In this document: positions 38,988-51,928 of the stretch, in pieces
Layout: each line of letters opens with the position of its first letter
Numbering within the stretch: the first letter of the stretch is position 1
From: Pisaster brevispinus
Taxonomy: Eukaryota > Echinodermata > Asteroidea > Forcipulatida > Asteriidae
DNA: 64,000 nucleotides
Reading direction: 5' to 3'
Assembly: GCA_023634235.1 (NCBI GenBank)
Contig: JAMKCF010000047.1
Location: 1-64,000 of the forward strand
Program-made: the position numbers and the translations under genes
The notes under the pieces: model-generated
Told to the model about the DNA's origin: nothing
The model's input: the letters and a program-made list of their open reading frames with translations, nothing else
The model's database searches: none

Positions 38988-41900
38988 CGTTGTAGATCCG
39001 TGTCTCTGAGCATTTTCTAGGCGGGGCGAGCGGCCCCGGAATAGGGCTACAACCACCGGCAAGTTAGCCCACGCGCCGGGGCCGAGCAACAACAAAGGCA
39101 AGACATGTCCATCCCAAGAATGATTTGAAACAACACCCGAGCTAAGTTTGAGAATAACTCATGAACTAGAAATGCTAGAGAGACGAAATTTGTACCTGAG
39201 TGTGCCTTGAATTCCACTTCACCCGAACATTAGACTTTTTGGGCCGATGTGCACCATCTTCGTGCCGGAAATGGCCTGCAGGCTGGGACACTCAGAAAGC
39301 CACTCAAAAGCATCTTCAGTGGGATTTTTGTACACAGAGCTGCACAAAAAGAAGAAGAAACGAAATAAAATACAAGGAGGGTCAAATCACACCCATAACA
39401 ACATCGGATTTGCACAAGGTTTCCACCACTGGAAAGCCACGATTCAGGGCTCTCACCTCGTTGTGGATCCGTGTCTCTGAGCATTTTCTAGGCGGGGCGA
39501 GCGGCCCCGGAATAGGGCTACAACCACCGGCAAGTTAGCCCACGCGCCGGGGCCGAGCAACAACAAAGGCAAGACATGTCCATCCCAAGAATGATTTGAA
39601 ACAACACCCGAGCTAAGTTTGAGAATAACTCATGAACTAGAAATGCTAGAGAGACGAAATTTGTACCTGAGTGTGCCTTGAATTCCACTTCACCCGAACA
39701 TCAGACTTTTTGGGCCGATGTGCACCATCTTCGTGCCGGAAATGGCCTGCAGGCTGGGACACTCAGAAAGCCACTCAAAAGCATCTTCAGTGGGATTTTT
39801 GTACACAGAGCTGCACAAAAAGAAGAAGAAACGAAATAAAATACAAGGAGGGTCAAATCACACCCATAACAACATCGGATTTGCACAAGGTTTCCACCAC
39901 TGGAAAGCCACGATTCAGGGCTCTCACCTCGTTGTAGATCCGTGTCTCTGAGCATTTTCTAGGCGGGGCGAGCGGCCCCGGAATAGGGCTACAACCACCG
40001 GCAAGTTAGCCCACGCGCCGGGGCCGAGCAACAACAAAGGCAAGACATGTCCATCCCAAGAATGATTTGAAACAACACCCGAGCTAAGTTTGAGAATAAC
40101 TCATGAACTAGAAAAGCTAGAGAGACGAAATTTGTACCTGAGTGTGCCTTGAATTCCACTTCACCCGAACATTAGACTTTTTGGGCCGATGTGCACCATC
40201 TTCGTGCCGGAAATGGCCTGCAGGCTGGGACACTCAGAAAGCCACTCAAAAGCATCTTCAGTGGGATTTTTGTACACAGAGCTGCACAAAAAGAAGAAGA
40301 AACGAAATAAAATACAAGGAGGGTCAAATCACACCCATAACAACATCGGATTTGCACAAGGTTTCATCCACTGGAAAGCCACGATTCAGGGCTCTCACCT
40401 CGTCGTGGATCCGTGTCTCTGAGCATTTTCTAGGCGGGGCGAGCGGCCCCGGAATAGGGCTACAACCACCGGCAAGTTAGCCCACGCGCCGGGGCCGAGC
40501 AACAACAAAGGCAAGACATGTCCATCCCAAGAATGATTTGAAACAACACCCGAGCTAAGTTTGAGAATAACTCATGAACTAGAAATGCTAGAGAGACGAA
40601 ATCTGTACCTGAGTGTGCCTTGAATTCCACTTCACCCGAACATCAGACTTTTTGGGCCGATGTGCACCGTCTTCGTGCCGGAAATGGCCTGCAGGCTGGG
40701 ACACTCAGAAAGCCACTCAAAAGCATCTTCAGTGGGATTTTTGTACACAGAGCTGCACAAAAAGAAGAAGAAACGAAATAAAATACAAGGAGGGTCAAAT
40801 CACACCCATAACAACATCGGATTTGCACAAGGTTTCCACCACTGGAAAGCCACGATTCAGGGCTCTCACCTCGTTGTGGATCCGTGTCTCTGAGCATTTT
40901 CTAGGCGGGGCGAGCGGCCCCGGAATAGGGCTACAACCACCGGCAAGTTAGCCCACGCGCCGGGGCCGAGCAACAACAAAGGCAAGACATGTCCATCCCA
41001 AGAATGATTTGAAACAACACCCGAGCTAAGTTTGAGAATAACTCATGAACTAGAAATGCTAGAGAGACGAAATTTGTACCTGAGTGTGCCTTGAATTCCA
41101 CTTCACCCGAACATTAGACTTTTTGGGCCGATGTGCACCATCTTCGTGCCGGAAATGGCCTGCAGGCTGGGACACTCAGAAAGCCACTCAAAAGCATCTT
41201 CAGTGGGATTTTTGTACACAGAGCTGCACAAAAAGAAGAAGAAACGAAATAAAATACAAGGAGGGTCAAATCACACCCATAACAACATCGGATTTGCACA
41301 AGGTTTCCACCACTGGAAAGCCACGATTCCGGGCTCTCACCTCGTCGTGGATCCGTGTCTCTGAGCATTTTCTAGGCGGGGCGAGCGGCCCCGGAATAGG
41401 GCTACAACCACCGGCAAGTTAGCCCACGCGCCGGGGCCGAGCAACAACAAAGGCAAGACATGTCCATCCCAAGAATGATTTGAAACAACACCCGAGCTAA
41501 GTTTGAGAATAACTCATGAACTAGAAATGCTAGAGAGACGAAATTTGTACCTGAGTGTGCCTTGAATTCCACTTCACCCGAACATCAGACTTTTTGGGCC
41601 GATGTGCACCATCTTCGTGCCGGAAATGGCCTGCAGGCTGGGACACTCAGAAAGCCACTCAAAAGCATCTTCAGTGGGATTTTTGTACACAGAGCTGCAC
41701 AAAAAGAAGAAGAAACGAAATAAAATACAAGGAGGGTCAAATCACACCCATAACAACATCGGATTTGCACAAGGTTTCCACCACTGGAAAGCCACGATTC
41801 AGGGCTCTCACCTCGTCGTGGATCCGTGTCTCTGAGCATTTTCTAGGCGGGGCTTGCGGCCCCGGAATAGGGCTACAACCACCGGCAAGTTAGCCCACGC

Positions 41901-42967
41901 GCCGGGGCCGAGCAACAACAAAGGCAAGACATGTCCATCCCAAGAATGATTTGAAACAACACCCGAGCTAAGTTTGAGAATAACTCATGAACTAGAAATG
42001 CTAGAGAGACGAAATTTGTACCTGAGTGTGCCTTGAATTCCACTTCACCCGAACATCAGACTTTTTGGGCCGATGTGCACCATCTTCGTGCCGGAAATGG
42101 CCTGCAGGCTGGGACACTCAGAAAGCCACTCAAAAGCATCTTCAGTGGGATTTTTGTACACAGAGCTGCACAAAAAGAAGAAGAAACGAAATAAAATACA
42201 AGGAGGGTCAAATCACACCCATAACAACATCGGATTTGCACAAGGTTTCCACCACTGGAAAGCCACGATTCAGGGCTCTCACCTCGTCGTGGATCCGTGT
42301 CTCTGAGCATTTTCTAGGCGGGGCGAGCGGCCCCGGAATAGGGCTACAACCACCGGCAAGTTAGCCCACGCGCCGGGGCCGAGCAACAACAAAGGCAAGA
42401 CATGTCCATCCCAAGAATGATTTGAAACAACACCCGAGCTAAGTTTGAGAATAACTCATGAACTAGAAATGCTAGAGAGACGAAATTTGTACCTGAGTGT
42501 GCCTTGAATTCCACTTCACCCGAACATCAGACTTTTTGGGCCGATGTGCACCATCTTCGTGCCGGAAATGGCCTGCAGGCTGGGACACTCAGAAAGCCAC
42601 TCAAAAGCATCTTCAGTGGGATTTTTGTACACAGAGCTGCACAAAAAGAAGAAGAAACGAAATAAAATACAAGGAGGGTCAAATCACACCCATAACAACA
42701 TCGGATTTGCACAAGGTTTCCACCACTGGAAAGCCACGATTCAGGGCTCTCACCTCGTCGTGGATCCGTGTCTCTGAGCATTTTCTAGGCGGGGCGAGCG
42801 GCCCCGGAATAGGGCTACAACCACCGGCAAGTTAGCCCACGCGCCGGGGCCGAGCAACAACAAAGGCAAGACATGTCCATCCCAAGAATGATTTGAAACA
42901 ACACCCGAGCTAAGTTTGAGAATAACTCATGAACTAGAAATGCTAGAGAGACGAAATTTGTACCTGA

Positions 42968-44851
42968 GTGTGCCTTGAATTCCACTTCACCCGAACATCA
43001 GACTTTTTGGGCCGATGTGCACCATCTTCGTGCCGGAAATGGCCTGCAGGCTGGGACACTCAGAAAGCCACTCAAAAGCATCTTCAGTGGGATTTTTGTA
43101 CACAGAGCTGCACAAAAAGAAGAAGAAACGAAATAAAATACAAGGAGGGTCAAATCACACCTATAACAACATCGGATTTGCACAAGGTTTCCACCACTGG
43201 AAAGCCACGATTCAGGGCTCTCACCTCGTCGTAGATCCGTGTCTCTGAGCATTTTCTAGGCGGGGCGAGCGGCCCCGGAATAGGGCTACAACCACCGGCA
43301 AGTTAGCCCACGCGCCGGGGCCGAGCAACAACAAAGGCAAGACATGTCCATCCCAAGAATGATTTGAAACAACACCCGAGCTAAGTTTGAGAATAACTCA
43401 TGAACTAGAAATGCTAGAGAGACGAAATTTGTACCTGAGTGTGCCTTGAATTCCACTTCACCCGAACATTAGACTTTTTGGGCCGATGTGCACCATCTTC
43501 GTGCCGGAAATGGCCTGCAGGCTGGGACACTCAGAAAGCCACTCAAAAGCATCTTCAGTGGGATTTTTGTACACAGAGCTGCACAAAAAGAAGAAGAAAC
43601 GAAATAAAATACAAGGAGGGTCAAATCACACCCATAACAACATCGGATTTGCACAAGGTTACCACCACTGGAAAGCCACGATTCAGGGCTCTCACCTCGT
43701 CGTGGATCCGTGTCTCTGAGCATTTTCTAGGCGGGGCGAGCGGCCCCGGAATAGGGCTACAACCACCGGCAAGTTAGCCCACGCGCCGGGGCCGAGCAAC
43801 AACAAAGGCAAGACATGTCCATCCCAAGAATGATTTGAAACAACACCCGAGCTAAGTTTGAGAATAACTCATGAACTAGAAATGCTAGAGAGACGAAATT
43901 TGTACCTGAGTGTGCCTTGAATTCCACTTCACCCGAACATCAGACTTTTTGGGCCGATGTGCACCATCTTCGTGCCGGAAATGGCCTGCAGGCTGGGACA
44001 CTCAGAAAGCCACTCAAAAGCATCTTCAGTGGGATTTTTGTACACAGAGCTGCACAAAAAGAAGAAGAAACGAAATAAAATACAAGGAGGGTCAAATCAC
44101 ACCTATAACAACATCGGATTTGCACAAGGTTTCCACCACTGGAAAGCCACGATTCAGGGCTCTCACCTCGTCGTAGATCCGTGTCTCTGAGCATTTTCTA
44201 GGCGGGGCGAGCGGCCCCGGAATAGGGCTACAACCACCGGCAAGTTAGCCCACGCGCCGGGGCCGAGCAACAACAAAGGCAAGACATGTCCATCCCAAGA
44301 ATGATTTGAAACAACACCCGAGCTAAGTTTGAGAATAACTCATGAACTAGAAATGCTAGAGAGACGAAATTTGTACCTGAGTGTGCCTTGAATTCCACTT
44401 CACCCGAACATTAGACTTTTTGGGCCGATGTGCACCATCTTCGTGCCGGAAATGGCCTGCAGGCTGGGACACTCAGAAAGCCACTCAAAAGCATCTTCAG
44501 TGGGATTTTTGTACACAGAGCTGCACAAAAAGAAGAAGAAACGAAATAAAATACAAGGAGGGTCAAATCACAACCATAACAACATCGGATTTGCACAAGG
44601 TTACCACCACTGGAAAGCCACGATTCAGGGCTCTCACCTCGTCGTGGATCCGTGTCTCTGAGCATTTTCTAGGCGGGGCGAGCGGCCCCGGAATAGGGCT
44701 ACAACCACCGGCAAGTTAGCCCACGCGCCGGGGCCGAGCAACAACAAAGGCAAGACATGTCCATCCCAAGAATGATTTGAAACAACACCCGAGCTAAGTT
44801 TGAGAATAACTCATGAACTAGAAATGCTAGAGAGACGAAATTTGTACCTGA
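42968..44851. repeat. Tandem 2-unit duplication (units 92-93 and 94-95)
   Basis: Units 92 and 94 are both CCA with cacctTtaa-type change cacacctataac (T at 43162 and 44104). Units 93 and 95 are both TCG with ggttAccacc (43661 and 44603). Each pair is 942 bp apart. Unit 95 alone also has cacAacc at 44573. This is a clear, young dimer duplication. Confidence 0.88.
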
Positions 44852-45322
44852 GTGTGCCTTGAATTCCACTTCACCCGAACATCAGACTTTTTGGGCCGAT
44901 GTGCACCATCTTCGTGCCGGAAATGGCCTGCAGGCTAGGACACTCAGAAAGCCACTCAAAAGCATCTTCAGTGGGATTTTTGTACACAGAGCTGCACAAA
45001 AAGAAGAAGAAACGAAATAAAATACAAGGAGGGTCAAATCACACCCATAACAACATCGAATTTGCACAAGGTTTCCACGACTGGAAAGCCACGATTCAGG
45101 GCTCTCACCTCGTTGTGGATCCGTGTCTCTGAGCATTTTCTAGGCGGGGCGAGCGGCCCCGGAATAGGGCTACAACCACCGGCAAGTTAGCCCACGCGCC
45201 GGGGCCGAGCAACAACAAAGGCAAGACATGTCCATCCCAAGAATGATTTGAAACAACACCCGAGCTAAGTTTGAGAATAACTCATGAACTAGAAATGCTA
45301 GAGAGACGAAATTTGTACCTGA
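44852..45322. repeat. Unit 96, one of the more diverged units
   Basis: This CTG unit has several changes: ggctAgga (near 44937, shared with unit 122), atcgAat (45059) and cacGactgg (45079). Its length is still 471 bp. It follows directly on the 2-unit duplication and may mark the limit of local homogenisation. Confidence 0.7.
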
Positions 45323-47677
45323 GTGTGCCTTGAATTCCACTTCACCCGAACATCAGACTTTTTGGGCCGATGTGCACCATCTTCGTGCCGGAAATGGCCT
45401 GCAGGCTGGGACACTCAGAAAGCCACTCAAAAGCATCTTCAGTGGGATTTTTGTACACAGAGCTGCACAAAAAGAAGAAGAAACGAAATAAAATACAAGG
45501 AGGGTCAAATCACACCCATAACAACATCGGATTTGCACAAGGTTTCCACCACTGGAAAGCCACGATTCAGGGCTCTCACCTCGTTGTAGATCCGTGTCTC
45601 TGAGCATTTTCTAGGCGGGGCGAGCGGCCCCGGAATAGGGCTACAACCACCGGCAAGTTAGCCCACGCGCCGGGGCCGAGCAACAACAAAGGCAAGACAT
45701 GTCCATCCCAAGAATGATTTGAAACAACACCCGAGCTAAGTTTGAGAATAACTCATGAACTAGAAATGCTAGAGAGACGAAATTTGTACCTGAGTGTGCC
45801 TTGAATTCCACTTCACCCGAACATCAGACTTTTTGGGCCGATGTGCACCATCTTCGTGCCGGAAATGGCCTGCAGGCTGGGACACTCAGAAAGCCACTCA
45901 AAAGCATCTTCAGTGGGATTTTTGTACACAGAGCTGCACAAAAAGAAGAAGAAACGAAATAAAATACAAGGAGGGTCAAATCACACCCATAACAACATCG
46001 GATTTGCACAAGGTTTCCACCACTGGAAAGCCACGATTGAGGGCTCTCACCTCGTTGTGGATCCGTGTCTCTGAGCATTTTCTAGGCGGGGCGAGCGGCC
46101 CCGGAATAGGGCTACAACCACCGGCAAGTTAGCCCACGCGCCGGGGCCGAGCAACAACAAAGGCAAGACATGTCCATCCCAAGAATGATTTGAAACAACA
46201 CCCGAGCTAAGTTTGAGAATAACTCATGAACTAGAAATGCTAGAGAGACGAAATTTGTACCTGAGTGTGCCTTGAATTCCACTTCACCCGAACATCAGAC
46301 TTTTTGGGCCGATGTGCACCATCTTCGTGCCGGAAATGGCCTGCAGGCTGGGACACTCAGAAAGCCACTCAAAAGCATCTTCAGTGGGATTTTTGTACAC
46401 AGAGCTGCACAAAAAGAAGAAGAAACGAAATAAAATACAAGGAGGGTCAAATCACACCCATAACAACATCGGATTTGCACAAGGTTTCCACCACTGGAAA
46501 GCCACGATTCAGGGCTCTCACCTCGTTGTGGATCCGTGTCTCTGAGCATTTTCTAGGCGGGGCGAGCGGCCCCGGAATAGGGCTACAACCACCGGCAAGT
46601 TAGCCCACGCGCCGGGGCCGAGCAACAACAAAGGCAAGACATGTCCATCCCAAGAATGATTTGAAACAACACCCGAGCTAAGTTTGAGAATAACTCATGA
46701 ACTAGAAATGCTAGAGAGACGAAATTTGTACCTGAGTGTGCCTTGAATTCCACTTCACCCGAACATCAGACTTTTTGGGCCGATGTGCACCATCTTCGTG
46801 CCGGAAATGGCCTGCAGGCTGGGACACTCAGAAAGCCACTCAAAAGCATCTTCAGTGGGATTTTTGTACACAGAGCTGCACAAAAAGAAGAAGCAACGAA
46901 ATAAAATACAAGGAGGGTCAAATCACACCCATAACAACATCGGATTTGCACAAGGTTTCCACCACTGGAAAGCCACGATTCAGGGCTCTCACCTCGTCGT
47001 AGATCCGTGTCTCTGAGCATTTTCTAGGCGGGGCGAGCGGCCCCGGAATAGGGCTACAACCACCGGCAAGTTAGCCCACGCGCCGGGGCCGAGCAACAAC
47101 AAAGGCAAGACATGTCCATCCCAAGAATGATTTGAAACAACACCCGAGCTAAGTTTGAGAATAACTCATGAACTAGAAATGCTAGAGAGACGAAATTTGT
47201 ACCTGAGTGTGCCTTGAATTCCACTTCACCCGAACATCAGACTTTTTGGGCCGATGTGCACCATCTTCGTGCCGGAAATGGCCTGCAGGCTGGGACACTC
47301 AGAAAGCCACTCAAAAGCATCTTCAGTGGGATTTTTGTACACAGAGCTGCACAAAAAGAAGAAGAAACGAAATAAAATACAAGGAGGGTCAAATCACACC
47401 CATAACAACATCGGATTTGCACAAGGTTTCCACCACTGGAAAGCCACGATTCAGGGCTCTCACCTCGTTGTGGATCCGTGTCTCTGAGCATTTTCTAGGC
47501 GGGGCGAGCGGCCCCGGAATAGGGCTACAACCACCGGCAAGTTAGCCCACGCGCCGGGGCCGAGCAACAACAAAGGCAAGACATGTCCATCCCAAGAATG
47601 ATTTGAAACAACACCCGAGCTAAGTTTGAGAATAACTCATGAACTAGAAATGCTAGAGAGACGAAATTTGTACCTGA

Positions 47678-48160
47678 GTGTGCCTTGAATTCCACTTCAC
47701 CCGAACATCAGACTTTTTGGGCCGATGTGCACCATCTTCGTGCCGGAAATGGCCTGCAGGCTGGGACACTCAGAAAGCCACTCAGAAAGCCACTCAAAAG
47801 CATCTTCAGTGGGATTTTTGTACACAGAGCTGCACAAAACGAAGAAGAAACGAAATAAAATACAAGGAGGGTCAAATCACACCCATAACAACATCGGATT
47901 TGCACAAGGTTTCCACCACTGGAAAGCCACGATTCAGGGCTCTCACCTCGTCGTAGATCCGTGTCTCTGAGCATTTTATAGGCGGGGCGAGCGGCCCCGG
48001 AATAGGGCTACAACCACCGGCAAGTTAGCCCACGCGCCGGGGCCGAGCAACAACAAAGGCAAGACATGTCCATCCCAAGAATGATTTGAAACAACACCCG
48101 AGCTAAGTTTGAGAATAACTCCTGAACTAGAAATGCTAGAGAGACGAAATTTGTACCTGA
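47678..48160. repeat. Unit 102, 483 bp, with a 12-bp internal duplication
   Basis: The 12-mer cactcagaaagc stands twice in a row (47767-47778 and 47779-47790) and is followed by a third cactca. In normal units the 6-mer cactca already occurs twice, 12 bp apart, so the expansion fits slippage between these short direct repeats. The unit also has acaaaaCgaag (47840) and ttttAtagg (47978), shared with unit 107. Confidence 0.92.
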
Positions 48161-49102
48161 GTGTGCCTTGAATTCCACTTCACCCGAACATCAGACTTTT
48201 TGGGCCGATGTGCACCATCTTCGTGCCGGAAATGGCCTGCAGGCTGGGACACTCAGAAAGCCACTCAAAAGCATCTTCAGTGGGATTTTTGTACACAGAG
48301 CTGCACAAAAAGAAGAAGAAACGAAATAAAATACAAGGAGGGTCAAATCACACCCATAACAACATCGGATTTGCACAAGGTTTCCACCACTGGAAAGCCA
48401 CGATTCAGGGCTCTCACCTCGTTGTAGATCCGTGTCTCTGAGCATTTTCTAGGCGGGGCGAGCGGCCCCGGAATAGGGCTACAACCACCGGCAAGTTAGC
48501 CCACGCGCCGGGGCCGAGCAACAACAAAGGCAAGACATATCCATCCCAAGAATGATTTGAAACAACACCCGAGCTAAGTTTGAGAATAACTCATGAACTA
48601 GAAATGCTAGAGAGACGAAATTTGTACCTGAGTGTGCCTTGAATTCCACTTCACCCGAACATCAGACTTTTTGGGCCGATGTGCACCATCTTCGTGCCGG
48701 AAATGGCCTGCAGGCTGGGACACTCAGAAAGCCACTCAAAAGCATCTTCAGTGGGATTTTTGTACACAGAGCTGCACAAAAAGAAGAAGAAACGAAATAA
48801 AATACAAGGAGGGTCAAATCACACCCATAACAACATCGGATTTGCACAAGGTTTCCACCACTGGAAAGCCACGATTCAGGGCTCTCACCTCGTTGTGGAT
48901 CCGTGTCTCTGAGCATTTTCTAGGCGGGGCGAGCGGCCCCGGAATAGGGCTACAACCACCGGCAAGATAGCCCACGCGCCGGGGCCGAGCAACAACAAAG
49001 GCAAGACATGTCCATCCCAAGAATGATTTGAAACAACACCCGAGCTAAGTTTGAGAATAACTCATGAACTAGAAATGCTAGAGAGACGAAATTTGTACCT
49101 GA

Positions 49103-49573
49103 GTGTGCCTTGAATTCCACTTCACCCGAACATCAGACTTTTTGGGCCGATGTGCACCATCTTCGTGCCGGAAATGGCCTGCAGGCTGGGACACTCAGAA
49201 AGCCACTCAAAAGCATCTTCAGTGGGATTTTTGTACACAGAGCTGCACAAAACGAAGAAGAAACGAAATAAAATACAAGGAGGGTCAAATCACACCCATA
49301 ACAACATCGGATTTGCACAAGGTATCCACCACTGGAAAGCCACGATTCAGGGCTCTCACCTCGTCGTAGATCCGTGTCTCTGAGCATTTTCTAGGCGGGG
49401 CGAGCGGCCCCGGAATAGGGCTACAACCACCGGCAAGTTAGCCCACGCGCCGGGGCCGAGCAACAACAAAGGCAAGACATGTCCATCCCAAGAATGATTT
49501 GAAACAACACCCGAGCTAAGTTTGAGAATAACTCCTGAACTAGAAATGCTAGAGAGACGAAATTTGTACCTGA
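49103..49573. repeat. Unit 105: partial copy of unit 102 at 3-unit spacing
   Basis: Unit 105 is CCA with acaaaaCgaag at 49253 and is followed by actcCtgaac at 49535. Unit 102 has the same pair at 47840 and 48122, both 1413-bp offsets (3 x 471). It lacks the ttttAtagg change and the 12-bp duplication and has a private ggtAtccacc. Confidence 0.75.
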
Positions 49574-50044
49574 GTGTGCCTTGAATTCCACTTCACCCGA
49601 ACATCAGACTTTTTGGGCCGATGTGCACCATCTTCGTGCCGGAAATGGCCTGCAGGCTGGGACACTCAGAAAGCCACTCAAAAGCATCTTCAGTGGGATT
49701 TTTGTACACAGAGCTGCACAAAAAGAAGAAGAAACGAAATAAAATACAAGGAGGGTCAAATCACACCCATAACAACATCGGATTTGCACAAGGTTTCCAC
49801 CACTGGAAAGCCACGATTCAGGGCTCTCACCTCGTCGTGGATCCGTGTCTCTGAGCATTTTCTAGGCGGGGCGAGCGGCCCCGGAATAGGGCTACAACCA
49901 CCGGCAAGTTAGCCCACGCGCCGGGGCCGAGCAACAACAAAGGCAAGACATGTCCATCCCAAGAATGATTTGAAACAACACCCGAGCTAAGTTTGAGAAT
50001 AACTCATGAACTAGAAATGCTAGAGAGACGAAATTTGTACCTGA

Positions 50045-50986
50045 GTGTGCCTTGAATTCCACTTCACCCGAACATTAGACTTTTTGGGCCGATGTGCACC
50101 ATCTTCGTGCCGAAAATGGCCTGCAGGCTGGGACACTCAGAAAGCCACTCAAAAGCATCTTCAGTGGGATTTTTGTACACAGAGCTGCACAAAACGAAGA
50201 AGAAACGAAATAAAATACAAGGAGGGTCAAATCACACCCATAACAACATCGGATTTGCACAAGGTTTCCACCACTGGAAAGCCACGATTCAGGGCTCTCA
50301 CCTCGTTGTAGATCCGTGTCTCTGAGTATTTTATAGGCGGGGCGAGCGGCCCCGGAATAGGGCTACAACCACCGGCAAGTTAGCCCACGCGCCGGGGCCG
50401 AGCAACAACAAAGGCAAGACATGTCCATCCCAAGAATGATTTGAAACAACACCCGAGCTAAGTTTGAGAATAACTCATGAACTAGAAATGCTAGAGAGAC
50501 GAAATTTGTACCTGAGTGTGCCTTGAATTCCACTTCACCCGAACATCAGACTTTTTGGGCCGATGTGCACCATCTTCGTGCCGGAAATGGCCTGCAGGCT
50601 GGGACACTCAGAAAGCCACTCAAAAGCATCTTCAGTGGGATTTTTGTACACAGAGCTGCACAAAAAGAAGAAGAAACGAAATAAAATACAAGGAGGGTCA
50701 AATCACACCCATAACAACATCGGATTTGCACAAGGTTTCCACCACTGGAAAGCCACGATTCAGGGCTCTCACCTCGTTGTAGATCCGTGTCTCTGAGCAT
50801 TTTCTAGGCGGGGCGAGCGGCCCCGGAATAGGGCTACAACCACCGGCAAGTTAGCCCACGCGCCGGGGCCGAGCAACAACAAAGGCAAGACATATCCATC
50901 CCAAGAATGATTTGAAACAACACCCGAGCTAAGTTTGAGAATAACTCATGAACTAGAAATGCTAGAGAGACGAAATTTGTACCTGA
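50045..50986. repeat. Units 107-108: copy of units 102-103 at 5-unit spacing
   Basis: Unit 107 has acaaaaCgaag (50195) and ttttAtagg (50333), and unit 108 is CTA followed by catAtccatc (50894). Units 102-103 have these at 47840, 47978 and 48539, all 2355 bp (5 x 471) away. Unit 107 lacks the 12-bp duplication and is TTA rather than CCA, so the copy has been altered or was made by a mosaic conversion. Confidence 0.8.
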
Positions 50987-51928
50987 GTGTGCCTTGAATT
51001 CCACTTCACCCGAACATCAGACTTTTTGGGCCGATGTGCACCATCTTCGTGCCGGAAATGGCCTGCAGGCTGGGACACTCAGAAAGCCACTCAAAAGCAT
51101 CTTCAGTGGGATTTTTGTACACAGAGCTGCACAAAAAAAAGAAGAAACGAAATAAAATACAAGGAGGGTCAAATCACACCCATAACAACATCGGATTTGC
51201 ACAAGGTTTCCACCACTGGAAAGCCACGATTCAGGGCTCTCACCTCGTTGTGGATCCGTGTCTCTGAGCATTTTCTAGGCGGGGCGAGCGGCCCCGGAAT
51301 AGGGCTACAACCACCGGCAAGTTAGCCCACGCGCCGGGGCCGAGCAACAACAAAGGCAAGACATGTCCATCCCAAGAATGATTTGAAACAACACCCGAGC
51401 TAAGTTTGAGAATAACTCATGAACTAGAAATGCTAGAGAGACGAAATTTGTACCTGAGTGTGCCTTGAATTCCACTTCACCCGAACATCAGACTTTTTGG
51501 GCCGATGTGCACCATCTTCGTGCCGGAAATGGCCTGCAGGCTGGGACACTCAGAAAGCCACTCAAAAGCATCTTCAGTGGGATTTTTGTACACAGAGCTG
51601 CACAAAAAGAAGAAGAAACGAAATAAAATACAAGGAGGGTCAAATCACACCCATAACAACATCGGATTTGCACAAGGTTTCCACCACTGGAAAGCCACGA
51701 TTCAGGGCTCTCACCTCGTTGTGGATCCGTGTCTCTGAGCATTTTCTAGGCGGGGCGAGCGGCCCCGGAATAGGGCTACAACCACCGGCAAGTTAGCCCA
51801 CGCGCCGGGGCCGAGCAACAACAAAGGCAAGACATGTCCATCCCAAGAATGATTTGAAACAACACCCGAGCTAAGTTTGAGAATAACTCATGAACTAGAA
51901 ATGCTAGAGAGACGAAATTTGTACCTGA

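Larger units (their letters stand above)
17063..48160. repeat. Satellite units 37-102, regular 471-bp register
   Basis: Sixty-six units start every 471 bp from 17063 to 47678; only unit 102 is longer (483 bp). Haplotypes: CCG in units 37-42, 44-46, 48, 55, 63, 66, 67, 70, 72-74, 76, 78, 80-82, 89-91; CTG in 47, 51, 54, 57, 71, 75, 79, 87, 96, 98, 99, 101; CCA in 52, 58, 60, 65, 92, 94, 100, 102; CTA in 50, 83, 85, 97; TCA in 43, 49, 53, 61, 68; TCG in 56, 59, 64, 69, 77, 86, 88, 93, 95; TTG in 62, 84. Units 50 and 66 also lose the second G of ggatcc. Units 37-46 are the most uniform stretch. The block contains the 8-unit-offset duplication (31.7-39 kb) and the tandem pair at 42968-44851. Confidence 0.96.
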
